Shown here one piece after another: positions 54,866 to 63,875 of a stretch of 64,000 nucleotides of DNA. The notes under the pieces were generated by a model. It had not been told where the DNA came from. It searched no databases and worked only from the letters and a program-made list of their open reading frames with translations. Made by a program: the position numbers and the translations under genes. Numbering within the stretch: the first letter of the stretch is position 1; each line of letters opens with the position of its first letter. Location of the stretch: assembly GCA_029263125.1 (NCBI GenBank), contig JAJCYD010000013.1:37924-101923 (forward strand), in the 5' to 3' direction. The stretch comes from Solirubrobacteraceae bacterium (GTDB taxonomy: Bacteria; Actinomycetota; Thermoleophilia; Solirubrobacterales; Solirubrobacteraceae).

Positions 54866-54880
54866 GGGGTGCTCCTTTGC

Positions 54881-55014
54881 TGTCGCACCACGCGGTGCGA
54901 CATCGAGTGCTGGTGGCGCGCTGCGCCGGCCACGCGAGCGGCCGGCGCGCTGCGGCGCCACCCCTGCGGGCGGCGCCGCGGCATGCGTGCGGACCGGGGG
55001 CGAGACCCCCGGTC
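54881..55014. repeat. Three perfect hairpins between DUF932 and RecT-like genes
   Basis: TGTCGCACC/GGTGCGACA (54881-54902), GCGCCGGCC/GGCCGGCGC (54923-54948) and GACCGGGGG/CCCCCGGTC (54992-55014) each form perfect 9-bp stems with 4-, 8- and 5-base loops. The last lies 18 bp after the DUF932 stop and could be its terminator. The first lies just upstream of the RecT-like ribosome site and could affect its translation. Confidence 0.7.
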
Positions 55015-55032
55015 GCTGGTGACGGCGGCTGG

Positions 55033-56076
55033 TCAGCCGGCGATCGCGAGGATGCGCTCGGTGCTGTCGCGGTCAAGCGCTTCTGTGGCGCCCTGCACGG
55101 CGCGCAGCATGTTGCGCTCGGCGCGCCCCATGCCACGGATGACGCCGTCGTGATGGGTGTAGGTGCTGACCGCCTGCACCGCCCCCCACGCCGTGCCCCG
55201 CCACGGCGCGACGCGCGTGTCGTGATTCCACAGGCGCGTCAGGCTCTCGCGCCTGGACAGCGCGATCGTCTTGGCGCGGCCGCTGTCGGCTGGGACGGGC
55301 GCGAGCTCTTCGAGGAAGCGTGCCCAGTCGCCGTCGGAGACCTTCACGGCGGTGAGTCGGGCGACCTCGGCGGCGAAGTCGTCGGCGATCGTGTGGACCA
55401 TCGCCAGCGCCTCGCGGGCGTCGGCGAGCCGCAACTGGGAGTGGCGCGAGTGGCGGACCCTGACGCGCTGACCGGACTCCCCCATCGCCACGGCATGGGT
55501 GTTATCGCACACGACGTTCTGCACGACGCGCTTGAACGTCGTCGCCAGCGACCCGTCAAAGCTCGTGGTGGCAAGCAGATGCGGGCGAAACACCACGCCC
55601 TGCGGGGTCGTGATCGACTCGGGCACCTCGACGGACACCCAGGCGACCGCGCCGCCCTTCAGCAGGCCAGCGGAGCCGATCTGCAGGTCATCATCCAGGA
55701 TCGTCGCGACCTGCCCCAGCAGCCACTGCTCATAGTCATGGCCCGCATAGCCGGTCTTGAAGATGCCAAGGATCGCTCCCTCATCCTCGGCGCCCAAAGC
55801 GCCGGGAGGGCGCAGCATCGCCTTGCGATCAGCGTCTGACACCGTGAAGGTCGAGACGCCGTCGGTGCTCATCGTGACGCCCGTGGATCGCACGTCGCCC
55901 TCGACGACCTTCCAGTCAAACAGCCGTCGGCGCACATCGGCGACCGGGACCGCTGCGGGGTAGTGGTTGGGCTCGCCGACCTGCTCGCTGGCACGGTAGT
56001 GCCAGGCGTGTCCGCGCTGCTCGGTGAAACCGATCAGCGTCATCGAGTTCAGCCAACTGGCTGTCTCCTGCGACAT
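55033..56076 (-). CDS. DUF932 phage/plasmid-like protein
   Basis: AAGGAGG precedes the ATG at 56076. The 347-residue protein matches the DUF932 (phage/plasmid TIGR03299-like) family: SWLNSMTLIGFTEQRGHAWH, FRPHLLATTSFDGSLATTF, RVVQNVVCDNTHAVAM and RVRHSRHSQLRLADAREAL. The end, RGTAWGAVQAVSTYTHHDG, is also typical. These proteins are common on mobile elements and have no defined role. The gene heads a minus-strand block with recT-like and helicase genes. Confidence 0.88.
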   Translation of the reverse strand: MSQETASWLNSMTLIGFTEQRGHAWHYRASEQVGEPNHYPAAVPVADVRRRLFDWKVVEGDVRSTGVTMSTDGVSTFTVSDADRKAMLRPPGALGAEDEGAILGIFKTGYAGHDYEQWLLGQVATILDDDLQIGSAGLLKGGAVAWVSVEVPESITTPQGVVFRPHLLATTSFDGSLATTFKRVVQNVVCDNTHAVAMGESGQRVRVRHSRHSQLRLADAREALAMVHTIADDFAAEVARLTAVKVSDGDWARFLEELAPVPADSGRAKTIALSRRESLTRLWNHDTRVAPWRGTAWGAVQAVSTYTHHDGVIRGMGRAERNMLRAVQGATEALDRDSTERILAIAG

Positions 56077-56197
56077 CTTCTGCCTCCTTGAAGGCCCCGG
56101 GCATGGTCAGATGGATCCGTCGCGCCGCGCCCGGATCGGCGCGCACGGATAAGGCGCGCGAAGGAGTCGAGGCCTTCACCGCGCTATGCAGATCGCT

Positions 56198-56290
56198 GGC
56201 CCCCGGAGGGGCCGAGCGAAAGAGATGTGCTGCCAACCCGCGCAAAGCGCGGGCCGATCAGCGAGCGGTCTCCGTCATCGAAGACCGCTC
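56198..56290. repeat. Three more hairpins in the divergent spacer upstream of DUF932
   Basis: GGCCCC/GGGGCC (56198-56213), CCCGCGC/GCGCGGG with loop AAA (56237-56253) and GAGCGGTCT/AGACCGCTC (56263-56290) are perfect inverted repeats in the 261-bp spacer between divergent genes. They could be regulatory sites, terminators or part of an element replication origin. Confidence 0.55.
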
Positions 56291-56337
56291 TTGGCAGCCT
56301 GGCCACACCCGGCCAGCTGAGTTACCTTCACCGCGAG

Positions 56338-56952
56338 ATGGCATCCGCGAACGCGCAGCACCCGCCGTGGAGCGAGGACCGCGTGGCACGCGAACTGGAG
56401 GCATGGTTCGCACAGCGCGCCTTTGAGGAGAGGCCGACCTACGCGACGTTCGTGCGCGACGGGCGCAAGCGACTGCACGCCGCGCTGATGCGCACAGGCG
56501 GCCCGCAGCGCTGGGCGCAAGAGCTCGGCGTCCTGCTGCGCGAGCACCCGCCGGGCGGCGGCCTGCGAGACGACGAGGTCCTCCCCACGCTGCGATCACT
56601 GCTTGGCAAGCATCGCCCGCAGCGATTTCCGACGATCTCGTGGTTTGAGCGCCACGGGCCGCGCGGCTTGGCGGCCGCGATCAGGCGCACGGGCGGCATC
56701 GCCCACTGGGCAGCGGTGCTGAACATGCCACCACCGCCCGGGACCCATTGGACCGATGAGCTCATCGAGTCCGAACTGCGCCGCGTCTGCGCCGACGCCA
56801 CGCGCTGGCCATCACGCGCGGACTTCGAGGCGGCGGGTGCGGCGAGCCTCCTGCGGGGGGTCTATGCCGGGCGCGGCAGCCGCTGGTGGGCACAGCGGCT
56901 CGGACTGTCGACCGAGGGCCTGCGAGCCCGCCGACGATCACAAACCTCGTAG
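56338..56952 (+). CDS. Protein with three homing-endonuclease-associated-type repeats
   Basis: The 204-residue protein has three related units of about 60 residues: WSEDRVARELEAWFAQRAFE ending RWAQELGVLL, DDEVLPTLRSLLGKHRPQRF ending HWAAVLNM, and WTDELIESELRRVCADATRW ending WWAQRLGL. Each has the pattern tyrosine or phenylalanine, Arg, Gly, G-x-x-x-WA, which resembles homing-endonuclease-associated repeats used for DNA binding. No nuclease domain is attached. It could be a DNA-binding regulator of the hairpin region. Confidence 0.6.
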   Translation: MASANAQHPPWSEDRVARELEAWFAQRAFEERPTYATFVRDGRKRLHAALMRTGGPQRWAQELGVLLREHPPGGGLRDDEVLPTLRSLLGKHRPQRFPTISWFERHGPRGLAAAIRRTGGIAHWAAVLNMPPPPGTHWTDELIESELRRVCADATRWPSRADFEAAGAASLLRGVYAGRGSRWWAQRLGLSTEGLRARRRSQTS

Positions 56953-56989
56953 GCCCTGCTCGCGGCGTCTGGCCCGCGAATCGGTGCGC

Positions 56990-57622
56990 TCAACCGGAGG
57001 TGAACACGAAGCGAAAGCGCGTCCCGTTACAAAAGCGCCGCAGCTTGGCACCCAGCGAGGATCCATGCGAGCGGTTCTCACCGCTGGGCACGTACGCGAC
57101 GTCAGCCCTCCAGCCGATCGGATTGCTTCCGCGCACAAGGCCGCGCTGCTTGGCGTTGGAACGTCCACGACCCACCGCCGCGGGGTACTCGTCGCGATCA
57201 AACCCCGCCCGCGTCGGGATGCCCTCAAGCAGCCGGTCGCGACGCTTCCCGGCCCGCGGCCGGTTGAGCACCATGACGCGCGGCCAGCCCCTGGCGATCG
57301 CCCGCTCGGTGTGCCTCTTGATGTTCTTGTACTTCGTCGCGCTGAAGCGCAGCCGCAGCACCCGCGACGTGCGAACACACGACGCCTTCGGCTTGGTGGC
57401 CGGGGGCGACGACGACCCGCTACTCCCTGCGGGCTTCAGGCACGGACAGGGCAGCGACTCGCAGTACAGCCCGTCGCCGTCGGCATCGCGGGTGTCCGCG
57501 GCACGCTGCGCGGCCGCCTGCGTGGAGTAGTCCGAGCACGTCGCCGCACTCGCCGCACTCGCCGCGCTCGGCATCAGCAGCACGGCGATCACCGCCACAA
57601 GCATCGGGCCAGCGCGCTTCAT
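56990..57622 (-). CDS. Secreted Excalibur plus NucA/NucB-type nuclease
   Basis: A GGAGG-like site precedes the ATG at 57622. The 210-residue protein has a signal peptide (MLVAVIAVLLMPSAASAA), an Excalibur calcium-binding motif (DTRDADGDGLYCESLPCPC), a Ser/Pro linker and a deoxyribonuclease domain. The domain carries GFDRDEYP and VAYVPSGENRSHGSSLG, the NucB active-site sequences. It would degrade DNA outside the cell, which fits with DNA uptake or release by a mobile element. Confidence 0.82.
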   Translation of the reverse strand: MKRAGPMLVAVIAVLLMPSAASAASAATCSDYSTQAAAQRAADTRDADGDGLYCESLPCPCLKPAGSSGSSSPPATKPKASCVRTSRVLRLRFSATKYKNIKRHTERAIARGWPRVMVLNRPRAGKRRDRLLEGIPTRAGFDRDEYPAAVGRGRSNAKQRGLVRGSNPIGWRADVAYVPSGENRSHGSSLGAKLRRFCNGTRFRFVFTSG

Positions 57623-57709
57623 GGTCGTCCCTCCACGCAGTCGGTGACCCGTCACCCAAGACTCCGTCATCGTGGCCCAGTCGTCAAGGCAGCGGACATC
57701 TATCCGATC

Positions 57710-58480
57710 TCACGTGCCGCCGAACTCCCGTCGCACCACCTCGGCCGCCCGGCGAAACTGGGCTCCGCGCAGCCAGCGCCCCGTCGGGCCGCCGGCCAGC
57801 ACCGACGCCAAGTCATAGATCGCGCCGGCCGCACCGCAGCCATGACAGCACCACCCTTCACCGGCATCCCTGCCGACGTGGCAGCTGGGCGTCGCGTCAG
57901 GATGCTCAGGGTTCGGACAGGACACCAGCCCATGCTGCGGCACCTCGATCGCGGCCAGACGCCGGAAGTACTCCACCGGCGCGATCTGCTTGAACGGATC
58001 ATCGTGAGCGACGACCGCGCCCGCCCGCCTCCCCACCGCCCTGGGCTTGGGCGGATCGTGCAGATCACCGACGAGATCTCGCAATCGCCATGGCGCAAGC
58101 GCGAGGTCCGCCCACATGACACGCGCGTAGCGGCCGGTCTTGCCGTTGACCGTGCCGGCCAGGCGCATGACCCGCGAGCGGTCCTTGCACACGCCATCAG
58201 CAACCGTCGGCGTCGGCCTGCCCTGGCGCCATTCATACCCGAGGGCGTAGATGAGGCGCTCGTGCGCGCGCTCGATCGTGTCGTCGCCCTCCTGCGTGTG
58301 CGCCTGTAGCGGGTTGAGCAGGCGCCAGTAGCAGTGCACGCCACCCGAGCCGGCGGTTATCCGTAGCGGTCGGTGGGGTGTCGCCGACGTCGCGTAGCGT
58401 TGAGACCAGCGGCTTCGCCTTGGCCCAGCGCGACGGCTTGAAGTGGCCCACCTCGCGCTGGCTGTTTGCCGGTGGGAGGG
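57710..58480 (-). pseudogene. Phage/plasmid prim-pol (bifunctional primase) relic
   Basis: The longest frame starts at a GTG at 58339 inside the motif SGGVHCYWRLLNPL, so the N-terminus of the primase-polymerase domain is missing from it. The preceding part (REVGHFKPSRWAKAKPLVST, RDVGDTPPTAT) is in another frame up to about 58360, indicating a frameshift. The C-terminal part has a zinc-finger (CPNPEHPDATPSCHV and WCCHGCGAAGAIYDL), like phage primases. No helicase domain follows. It is probably a broken replication gene, next to the Tn554-like element. Confidence 0.65.
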
Positions 58481-58721
58481 GCAGACGGGCCTTGGGGACG
58501 CGGTCGGCGCCTCGCGTGGAGGTCGTCGCCGTAGGCGGCGGCCGGAGCGCGTGGCGCCGACCGCGCGCGCGTCTGCTCGCCCCCACCACCGGGTCGTCCG
58601 TGGCGACGCCTATCTTGAGCGCGTCACCAACGTCATCTCGCTAGAGCGCTCGTCCGTGCTCCCTTCCCCCGACGCCGTCGGCTCGCGATCGGATCTGGCG
58701 GGCGAGTGCCGCGTTCGTCGG

Positions 58722-59792
58722 GTGACGGTGGCTGTGACGGGCGCGCCGTCGTGGTCGCTGGTGGGCCCCGACCGGATCGTCGTCGAGCCGGTCGAGCGGT
58801 ATCTGGCGTGGCTGACACATATCGAGCGGTCGCCGAACACGGTGCGCGCGTACGCCCATGATCTGAAGCTGTACTGGTCGTTTCTGGCCGCGAGCGGACT
58901 GGGGTGGGAGGCGCCGACGATCGAGTCGCTCGGAGAGTTCGTGGCGTGGATGCGCCGGCCCGCGCAGAACGTCGTGGTCCTGGTCAGTGGTGACGCGCGA
59001 CGGAGCCGGCGCACGGTCAACCGGGCGTTGAGCGCGGTGATCGGCTTCTATGAGTACCACGAGCGCAACGGCCAGCGGTTCGCGTCCTCAGTGATCGATT
59101 ACGCCCGCTCGGGCCGCGGCAGCTACAAGCCGTTTCTGGACGGCATCGCGAAAGCCGCTCCGCGTGGGCGGGTCGGGCGGATGCGCGAGCAGCGCTCGTT
59201 GCCGCGGACGCTGACGCTCGGTGAGGTCGCGGCGATCATCGGCGCGCAGCATCGCGTACGCGACCGCTTCTTCTTCGCGTTGCTGGCGCTGACGGGGATG
59301 CGCGTCGGCCAGGCGCTCGGCCTGCGCCACAGCGACCTCGTCGGCCACGAACGGCGCATCAACATCGTCGCGCGTGAGGACAACGCCAATGGGGCGCGCG
59401 CCAAGAGCGAGGGATCGATCCCGATCACAGGAGAGCTCGTGCGCTGCTACTCGGACTACATGCACGGGGAGTACGGCGACCTGGATTCGGACTACGTGTT
59501 CGTGAACTTGTGGGCGGGACGGATCGGCCAGCCGATGAACGCCGCGACGGTCGCTGCGTTGGTGCGCCGCACGCGCGCACGGGTGGGATTTTCGTTTACG
59601 CCGCACATGCTGCGCCACACCTACGTGACGCTGGCGATGCGCGGCAAGGTGCCCTTGGAGGTCGTCAGCCGATTGGTCACGCACGCTTCGATCGAGACGA
59701 CGAGCAGCACCTACCTGCACGCCACCGTCGAGGATCTGCGTGAGGCGCTTGCGAGCGCCGGGATGATGCAGACGCTCGGAGACCTCTTGTGA
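58722..59792 (+). CDS. tnpA: TnpA-like tyrosine recombinase
   Basis: The frame from the GTG at 58722 (or 58656) gives 356 residues, close to Tn554 TnpA. The N-terminal SAM-like domain (YLAWLTHIERSPNTVRAYAH) is followed by the catalytic domain with Arg in TGMRVGQALGLRH, HMLRHTYVTLAMRG, the second His region THASIETTSSTYLHAT and the nucleophile Tyr in the latter. It overlaps tnpB by four bases. The start is uncertain. Confidence 0.85.
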   Translation: MTVAVTGAPSWSLVGPDRIVVEPVERYLAWLTHIERSPNTVRAYAHDLKLYWSFLAASGLGWEAPTIESLGEFVAWMRRPAQNVVVLVSGDARRSRRTVNRALSAVIGFYEYHERNGQRFASSVIDYARSGRGSYKPFLDGIAKAAPRGRVGRMREQRSLPRTLTLGEVAAIIGAQHRVRDRFFFALLALTGMRVGQALGLRHSDLVGHERRINIVAREDNANGARAKSEGSIPITGELVRCYSDYMHGEYGDLDSDYVFVNLWAGRIGQPMNAATVAALVRRTRARVGFSFTPHMLRHTYVTLAMRGKVPLEVVSRLVTHASIETTSSTYLHATVEDLREALASAGMMQTLGDLL

Positions 59793-62143
59793 GCGGGAGC
59801 ACCGCACGGGCGCTGCAGGCGATCGACGCCGGCGCGGCAGCGACGGGCACCCGATCCTGGATCGACGTGCTCGGCGACGCGCTGCGCCCGGAGTTCCGGG
59901 CCGACGTCTACTTCCCCGAGCACGGCGAGCCGATCCTGTTCGGTCCGGTGTGTGTCGTGGCGGGTTGCCCGCGGCGCGGCAACTCGCGTCCCGAGCGATC
60001 CGGTGACCGCTACCTGTGCATGACGCACGGCGAGGACTGGATCAGCGACGGCCGGCGCCCCGTGCAGGAATGGCTGGCCGGCGGCGTGACGCTACGCACA
60101 GCCTGGAAGCGGCGCCTGACGTCGTGCGCGGTGGCGGGCTGTGAACGCTCACGCTGCTGCGCGCAGTGGTGCGCTTGTCATCGCAAGCGCTGGATCGAGG
60201 CCGGCCGCCCGGCCGAGCAGGACTTCGCGCAGATCGCGGCGCCGGCACCGGTCGGCGATCACGCGTGCGACGTCGCGGGCTGCGAGTTCCCGACACCGAG
60301 GCGCCTGTGCGACGCGCACAAGCACACCCACACCCGGATGCACGACAAGGACGCGGGCCTGGATGTAGACGGCTTCCTCGCCGCGCTGACGGCAGCCGAG
60401 CGCAGGCTCGTCCCGCACTACGACTTCAGCGTCCTGCCGCAGCCACTGCGCTCAGAGCTGCGCTACGCCGTTCAGCAGCGCCTGGACGACAACCGCCACG
60501 CCGTTGACTACCGGCGCGTGATCGGCGCCGTCGCGTTCGTGCAGAGCCTCGGGGTCGCGTCACTGCTGGATCGCGATCACGCCTGGTGGGACGCCCGGCT
60601 ACGCGGACGCGTGCCACGCGCGCGCAGCGTTCGGCTGGGCGCGATCGAGGTCGCGTTCGTGCGCTACGCGCGGGTGCGCCTCGCGCGCCTTCGCGACCAC
60701 GCCTACGGCGTCGACCCGTTCGACGGAGACGTGTGGCTGATCGAGCAGCTCGGCTTGCCGGAGTTCGCCTACCAGCCCGACAAGACGATCTCGTTCGCTG
60801 AGATCAACCCGCAGTGGCTGCGCGAGCTGATCAAGCGCTGGGCGCGCTGGCGGCTGCGCGCGGGCACCTATACGCCGTCAACGGTGGCTGGGATGGCCAC
60901 CCACTTCAGGGTGTTCAGCGACTTTCTGGCCGGCCGCGGCGAGCTGCTCAGCGCGCCGGGGGACCTTACGCGCGAGCTGCTGCAGGACTATCGGGCGCAC
61001 GTCGGCAGCCTGGGGCACGGGCGCAACCACCAGCACACGCTGATCAGCGCGATGAAGGTGCTGCTCGACGAGGTCCGCGCCAACGGCTGGGAGCCCCGGC
61101 TGCCGCCGACCGCCGCCTACTACAAGGGCGAGGTACCGCGCCAGGCGGAGAGCCTGCCGCGCTTCGTCGACGAGCACGTCATGCGCCAGATCGAGGCCCC
61201 CGAGAACATCGCGCGGCTGCCCGATCTGACGACGCGGACCGCCGTCGGCCTGCTAATCAGGACCGGGCTGCGAACGGTCGATGCGACGCGCCTGCCCTTT
61301 GACCCGGTCGTAATGGACGCCGCCGGCGCGCCGGTGCTGCTGTATTACAACCACAAGCTCAAGCGCGACGCCGCGCTGCCGATCGACGACATCGTGCTGG
61401 CGCTGATCCGCGCCCAGCAGGACGCGCTCACGGCGCGCTATCCCGACAGCAGCCCGTGGCTGCTGCCGTCGGGGCGCGCGAACGCTGCCGGGCGCGAGGC
61501 GCTGCCCGGCGGCACGCTGCGTCACCAGATGAGCAAGTGGCTTGCCGAGGGCGAGGTTCGCGACGCTCACGGCCAACACGTCCGCGTCACCGCGCACCAG
61601 TTTCGTCACACCCTCGCGACACGGATGATCAACAACGACGTGCCGCTGGCCGTCATCCGGCGGCTGCTTGATCACAGCTCCACCGCGATGACCGAGGTCT
61701 ACGCACGCCTCAGCGACCAGACGCTCAAGCGCGAATGGGAGAAATACAACCAGCGCATCAACATCCGCGGCGAGGTCATCCCGATCGACCCCGCCGGGCC
61801 CGTCAGCGAGGCCGCGTGGACGAAGGAGCGCCTCGCGCGCGCCAAGCAGACGCTGCCCAACGGCTACTGCGGACTGCCGCTGCAGCAAAGCTGCCCGCAC
61901 CCCAACGCCTGCCTGACCTGCGACCACTTCCTCACGACCGAGCAGTTCCTGCCCGTCCATCTCGAGCAGCTCACCGAGACCGACAAGCTGATCGCCCAAG
62001 CCCGGGCCGAAGGCAGCGAACGCAAGCTCGAGATGAACGAGAACGTGCGGCTGAACCTCGTCCGCGTCATCGAGGGCCTGCAGTCCCTCAACGACGACAA
62101 CGACCTGTCCTCCGATACCGAGGTCGCCAACGATGCCGCATGA
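59789..62143 (+). CDS. tnpB: TnpB-like tyrosine recombinase
   Basis: The GTG at 59789 overlaps the TnpA stop by four bases. The 784-residue protein begins with Cys/His-rich sequence (VVAGCPRRGNSRPER, CAVAGCERSRCCAQWCACH, CDVAGCEFPTPRRLC) likely to bind zinc. A recombinase core follows with RTGLRTVDATRLP, VTAHQFRHTLATRMIN and LLDHSSTAMTEVYARLS, which holds the catalytic Tyr. The C-terminus has a further Cys cluster (CPHPNACLTCDHFL). It is longer than Tn554 TnpB (about 630 residues) because of the N-terminal zinc region. Confidence 0.85.
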   Translation: MSGSTARALQAIDAGAAATGTRSWIDVLGDALRPEFRADVYFPEHGEPILFGPVCVVAGCPRRGNSRPERSGDRYLCMTHGEDWISDGRRPVQEWLAGGVTLRTAWKRRLTSCAVAGCERSRCCAQWCACHRKRWIEAGRPAEQDFAQIAAPAPVGDHACDVAGCEFPTPRRLCDAHKHTHTRMHDKDAGLDVDGFLAALTAAERRLVPHYDFSVLPQPLRSELRYAVQQRLDDNRHAVDYRRVIGAVAFVQSLGVASLLDRDHAWWDARLRGRVPRARSVRLGAIEVAFVRYARVRLARLRDHAYGVDPFDGDVWLIEQLGLPEFAYQPDKTISFAEINPQWLRELIKRWARWRLRAGTYTPSTVAGMATHFRVFSDFLAGRGELLSAPGDLTRELLQDYRAHVGSLGHGRNHQHTLISAMKVLLDEVRANGWEPRLPPTAAYYKGEVPRQAESLPRFVDEHVMRQIEAPENIARLPDLTTRTAVGLLIRTGLRTVDATRLPFDPVVMDAAGAPVLLYYNHKLKRDAALPIDDIVLALIRAQQDALTARYPDSSPWLLPSGRANAAGREALPGGTLRHQMSKWLAEGEVRDAHGQHVRVTAHQFRHTLATRMINNDVPLAVIRRLLDHSSTAMTEVYARLSDQTLKREWEKYNQRINIRGEVIPIDPAGPVSEAAWTKERLARAKQTLPNGYCGLPLQQSCPHPNACLTCDHFLTTEQFLPVHLEQLTETDKLIAQARAEGSERKLEMNENVRLNLVRVIEGLQSLNDDNDLSSDTEVANDAA

Positions 62144-62534
62144 CCCGAGCCCGCTGGGGCTCGCCTCCCAGGCCAAGAGCCAGAACGCGATCACTCGCGC
62201 CCGCACGGCGCTGAGCGCAATGCACGACGCCGGCACCCCGATCACCTTTCAAAGCGTCGCGCAACACGCCGGCGTCTCACGCCAATGGCTCTACAAAAAC
62301 GCGCAGCTGCGCGCCGAGATCGAAAAGCTCCGCGGCGGCCAGACGGGACCCCGACGCGTCCCCGTCGCGCAGCGCACCACCGACGCCTCGCAGCGCCAAC
62401 GCAACGCAACGCTCGCCGAGGACAACAAGCGCCTGCGAGCCGAGAACACAGAACTCAAGGACGAACTCGCCACGCTGCTCGGCGAGCGCCGCGCCGCAGG
62501 ACCGTCGACTCGTGGCCGCCATCACACCGCATGA
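62133..62534 (+). CDS. TnpC-like / DUF6262 accessory protein
   Basis: The ATG at 62133 overlaps TnpB by 11 bp. The 133-residue protein has a helix-turn-helix-like N-terminus (TFQSVAQHAGVSRQWLYKN) and a coiled coil (EDNKRLRAENTELKDELATL). This is the layout of TnpC and DUF6262 proteins that accompany paired tyrosine recombinases and influence orientation or frequency of transposition. Confidence 0.78.
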   Translation: MPHDPSPLGLASQAKSQNAITRARTALSAMHDAGTPITFQSVAQHAGVSRQWLYKNAQLRAEIEKLRGGQTGPRRVPVAQRTTDASQRQRNATLAEDNKRLRAENTELKDELATLLGERRAAGPSTRGRHHTA

Positions 62535-62649
62535 GGCAGCCCGCTCGGTCGGCACAAACCAGGACTCCTCGCACGATCTGCGACCGGCCCGACGAGCTGC
62601 CGCGAACGCGGACTGCCGCTCTTGCCTCAGAGCAGCAGCCCGCGACCGC

Positions 62650-62919
62650 TTAGGTGGACGCAGCTCCGCGGACCCTACGCGCCCAGAAGCTGTCAGCAGA
62701 CGGGGCGAGGAAGGCAGTGAGCAACCACAGGAAGCCCCCGGTCAGCAAGCCGAGAAGTACCCATCCCCACCGCCCCTTGGCGGCAGTGACGGCGCCGGCG
62801 ACGAGCACCAGTCCCATGACAATGGTCCCAGCGATGAGGCCGGGAGACGGCGAAACGACCGTGTCAGCAAGTGTTAGGAGCACGCTGCCGAGCGTATGGG
62901 TCGCGATCGACGTACACAA
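62650..62919 (-). CDS. Small membrane protein, unknown
   Basis: The frame gives up to 89 residues with two membrane helices (LIAGTIVMGLVLVAGAVTAA and GWVLLGLLTGGFLWLLTAF). A TTG at 62919 and a GTG near 62880 are possible starts. There is no strong ribosome site and I recognise no family. Confidence 0.5.
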   Translation of the reverse strand: MCTSIATHTLGSVLLTLADTVVSPSPGLIAGTIVMGLVLVAGAVTAAKGRWGWVLLGLLTGGFLWLLTAFLAPSADSFWARRVRGAAST

Positions 62920-62998
62920 GCGCGGGCACTGGTGCTTTCGCCTGGGAGGGGCTGCGGCTTCCTCATGGGCCCAGGGCTTCGTCGTAGTCTCGCTGCGG

Positions 62999-63358
62999 AT
63001 GGAACGGTCATTACCGAGGCTTGTGGACGCGCTTCCAGCACTCGCTGCCGCGCTTCGAGAGTCGTTGCTGCGCGAAGGGGAGCCTGGGTTGGCTGCGCAG
63101 CTCGAGACCGCACAGGTTCACGCGCTTTGCCGTTGTGACGATCGAGCCTGCCTCGGCGTCTACCTCGCGCCTGAGCGCGAGCCTTGCGGCGATGCGTACA
63201 GAGTGGTCATGCCCGACGCTGTGATCACGCTCGGCGTCTGCCATGAGCGGCTGGATTGGATCGACGACAACGAGCTGCTCACTCCCGCAGGAAGCGATCC
63301 GAGACGGCGCGCGGAGTACGAGGCGCTTCGTCCGCTCGTGCCTTCGCGGCTTCCGTGA
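62999..63358 (+). CDS. Conserved hypothetical protein
   Basis: The ATG at 62999 gives 119 residues. The sequence LETAQVHALCRCDDRACLGV, then MPDAVITLGVCHERLDWIDD, resembles a small actinobacterial family with a paired Cys in CRC-x4-C. Function is unknown. The frame is open upstream but antisense to the membrane protein gene. No strong ribosome site. Confidence 0.55.
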   Translation: MERSLPRLVDALPALAAALRESLLREGEPGLAAQLETAQVHALCRCDDRACLGVYLAPEREPCGDAYRVVMPDAVITLGVCHERLDWIDDNELLTPAGSDPRRRAEYEALRPLVPSRLP

Positions 63359-63523
63359 GACTTTCGCTTTCGCCTGCAGGGGGCAGTCTCGTCGAGCGTG
63401 CCGTCGACGGCCGCAAAACGGTCGGCACAGGGCAGGGCCGGCGCGTCCCGCACCGAACCTCAGGTACGACGAACTTCGTGATCTGACGCCCGACGTCATT
63501 GAGCCCGCTCATACTGGAGCGCG

Positions 63524-63745
63524 ATGCGACTGGCACGTCACGTCTTTATCGCTCTAGCTGCCGGCGCCGCGACGTACTTCGCACTCATACTTGCGGCGCT
63601 CTTTGCTGTCGGAGCGGTGTCCTGCACCAAGAACTGCTCCGCCGTCGCTGAGTTCCTGAACGACGCCTACCCGTGGCCCATGCTCCTCGGCATAGGCGTC
63701 GCCCTGACCGTCGCGGCCTGGACGCTACGCCGGCTGCGACGCTGA
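63524..63745 (+). CDS. Small two-helix membrane protein
   Basis: The 73-residue product has two hydrophobic segments (VFIALAAGAATYFALILAAL and PMLLGIGVALTVAAWTL) separated by a loop with two Cys (SCTKNCSAV). It ends in a basic RRLRR tail. No family recognised. Confidence 0.5.
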   Translation: MRLARHVFIALAAGAATYFALILAALFAVGAVSCTKNCSAVAEFLNDAYPWPMLLGIGVALTVAAWTLRRLRR

Positions 63746-63875
63746 GGTGCCAATGCGCTCCTCGAAAGGGCAGCGCTCTCGTCGAGCGCGGCGCGAACTG
63801 GAGGCCGTCGAGCGGTCTGGCGCGCGAGATGTCGCGATGGCAGCCGCCCGACAGCCGAACGGCGGATTCTGGCGG

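Larger units (their letters stand above)
58600..62560 (+). mobile_element. Tn554-like transposon with three overlapping genes
   Basis: Two tyrosine recombinases followed by a small DUF6262/TnpC-like protein, all overlapping by a few bases, is the layout of Tn554 and relatives. The ends are not defined by inverted repeats in this family, so the limits given are approximate. No resistance cargo follows within the limits. It sits beside the primase relic, which may be its target. Confidence 0.65.
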
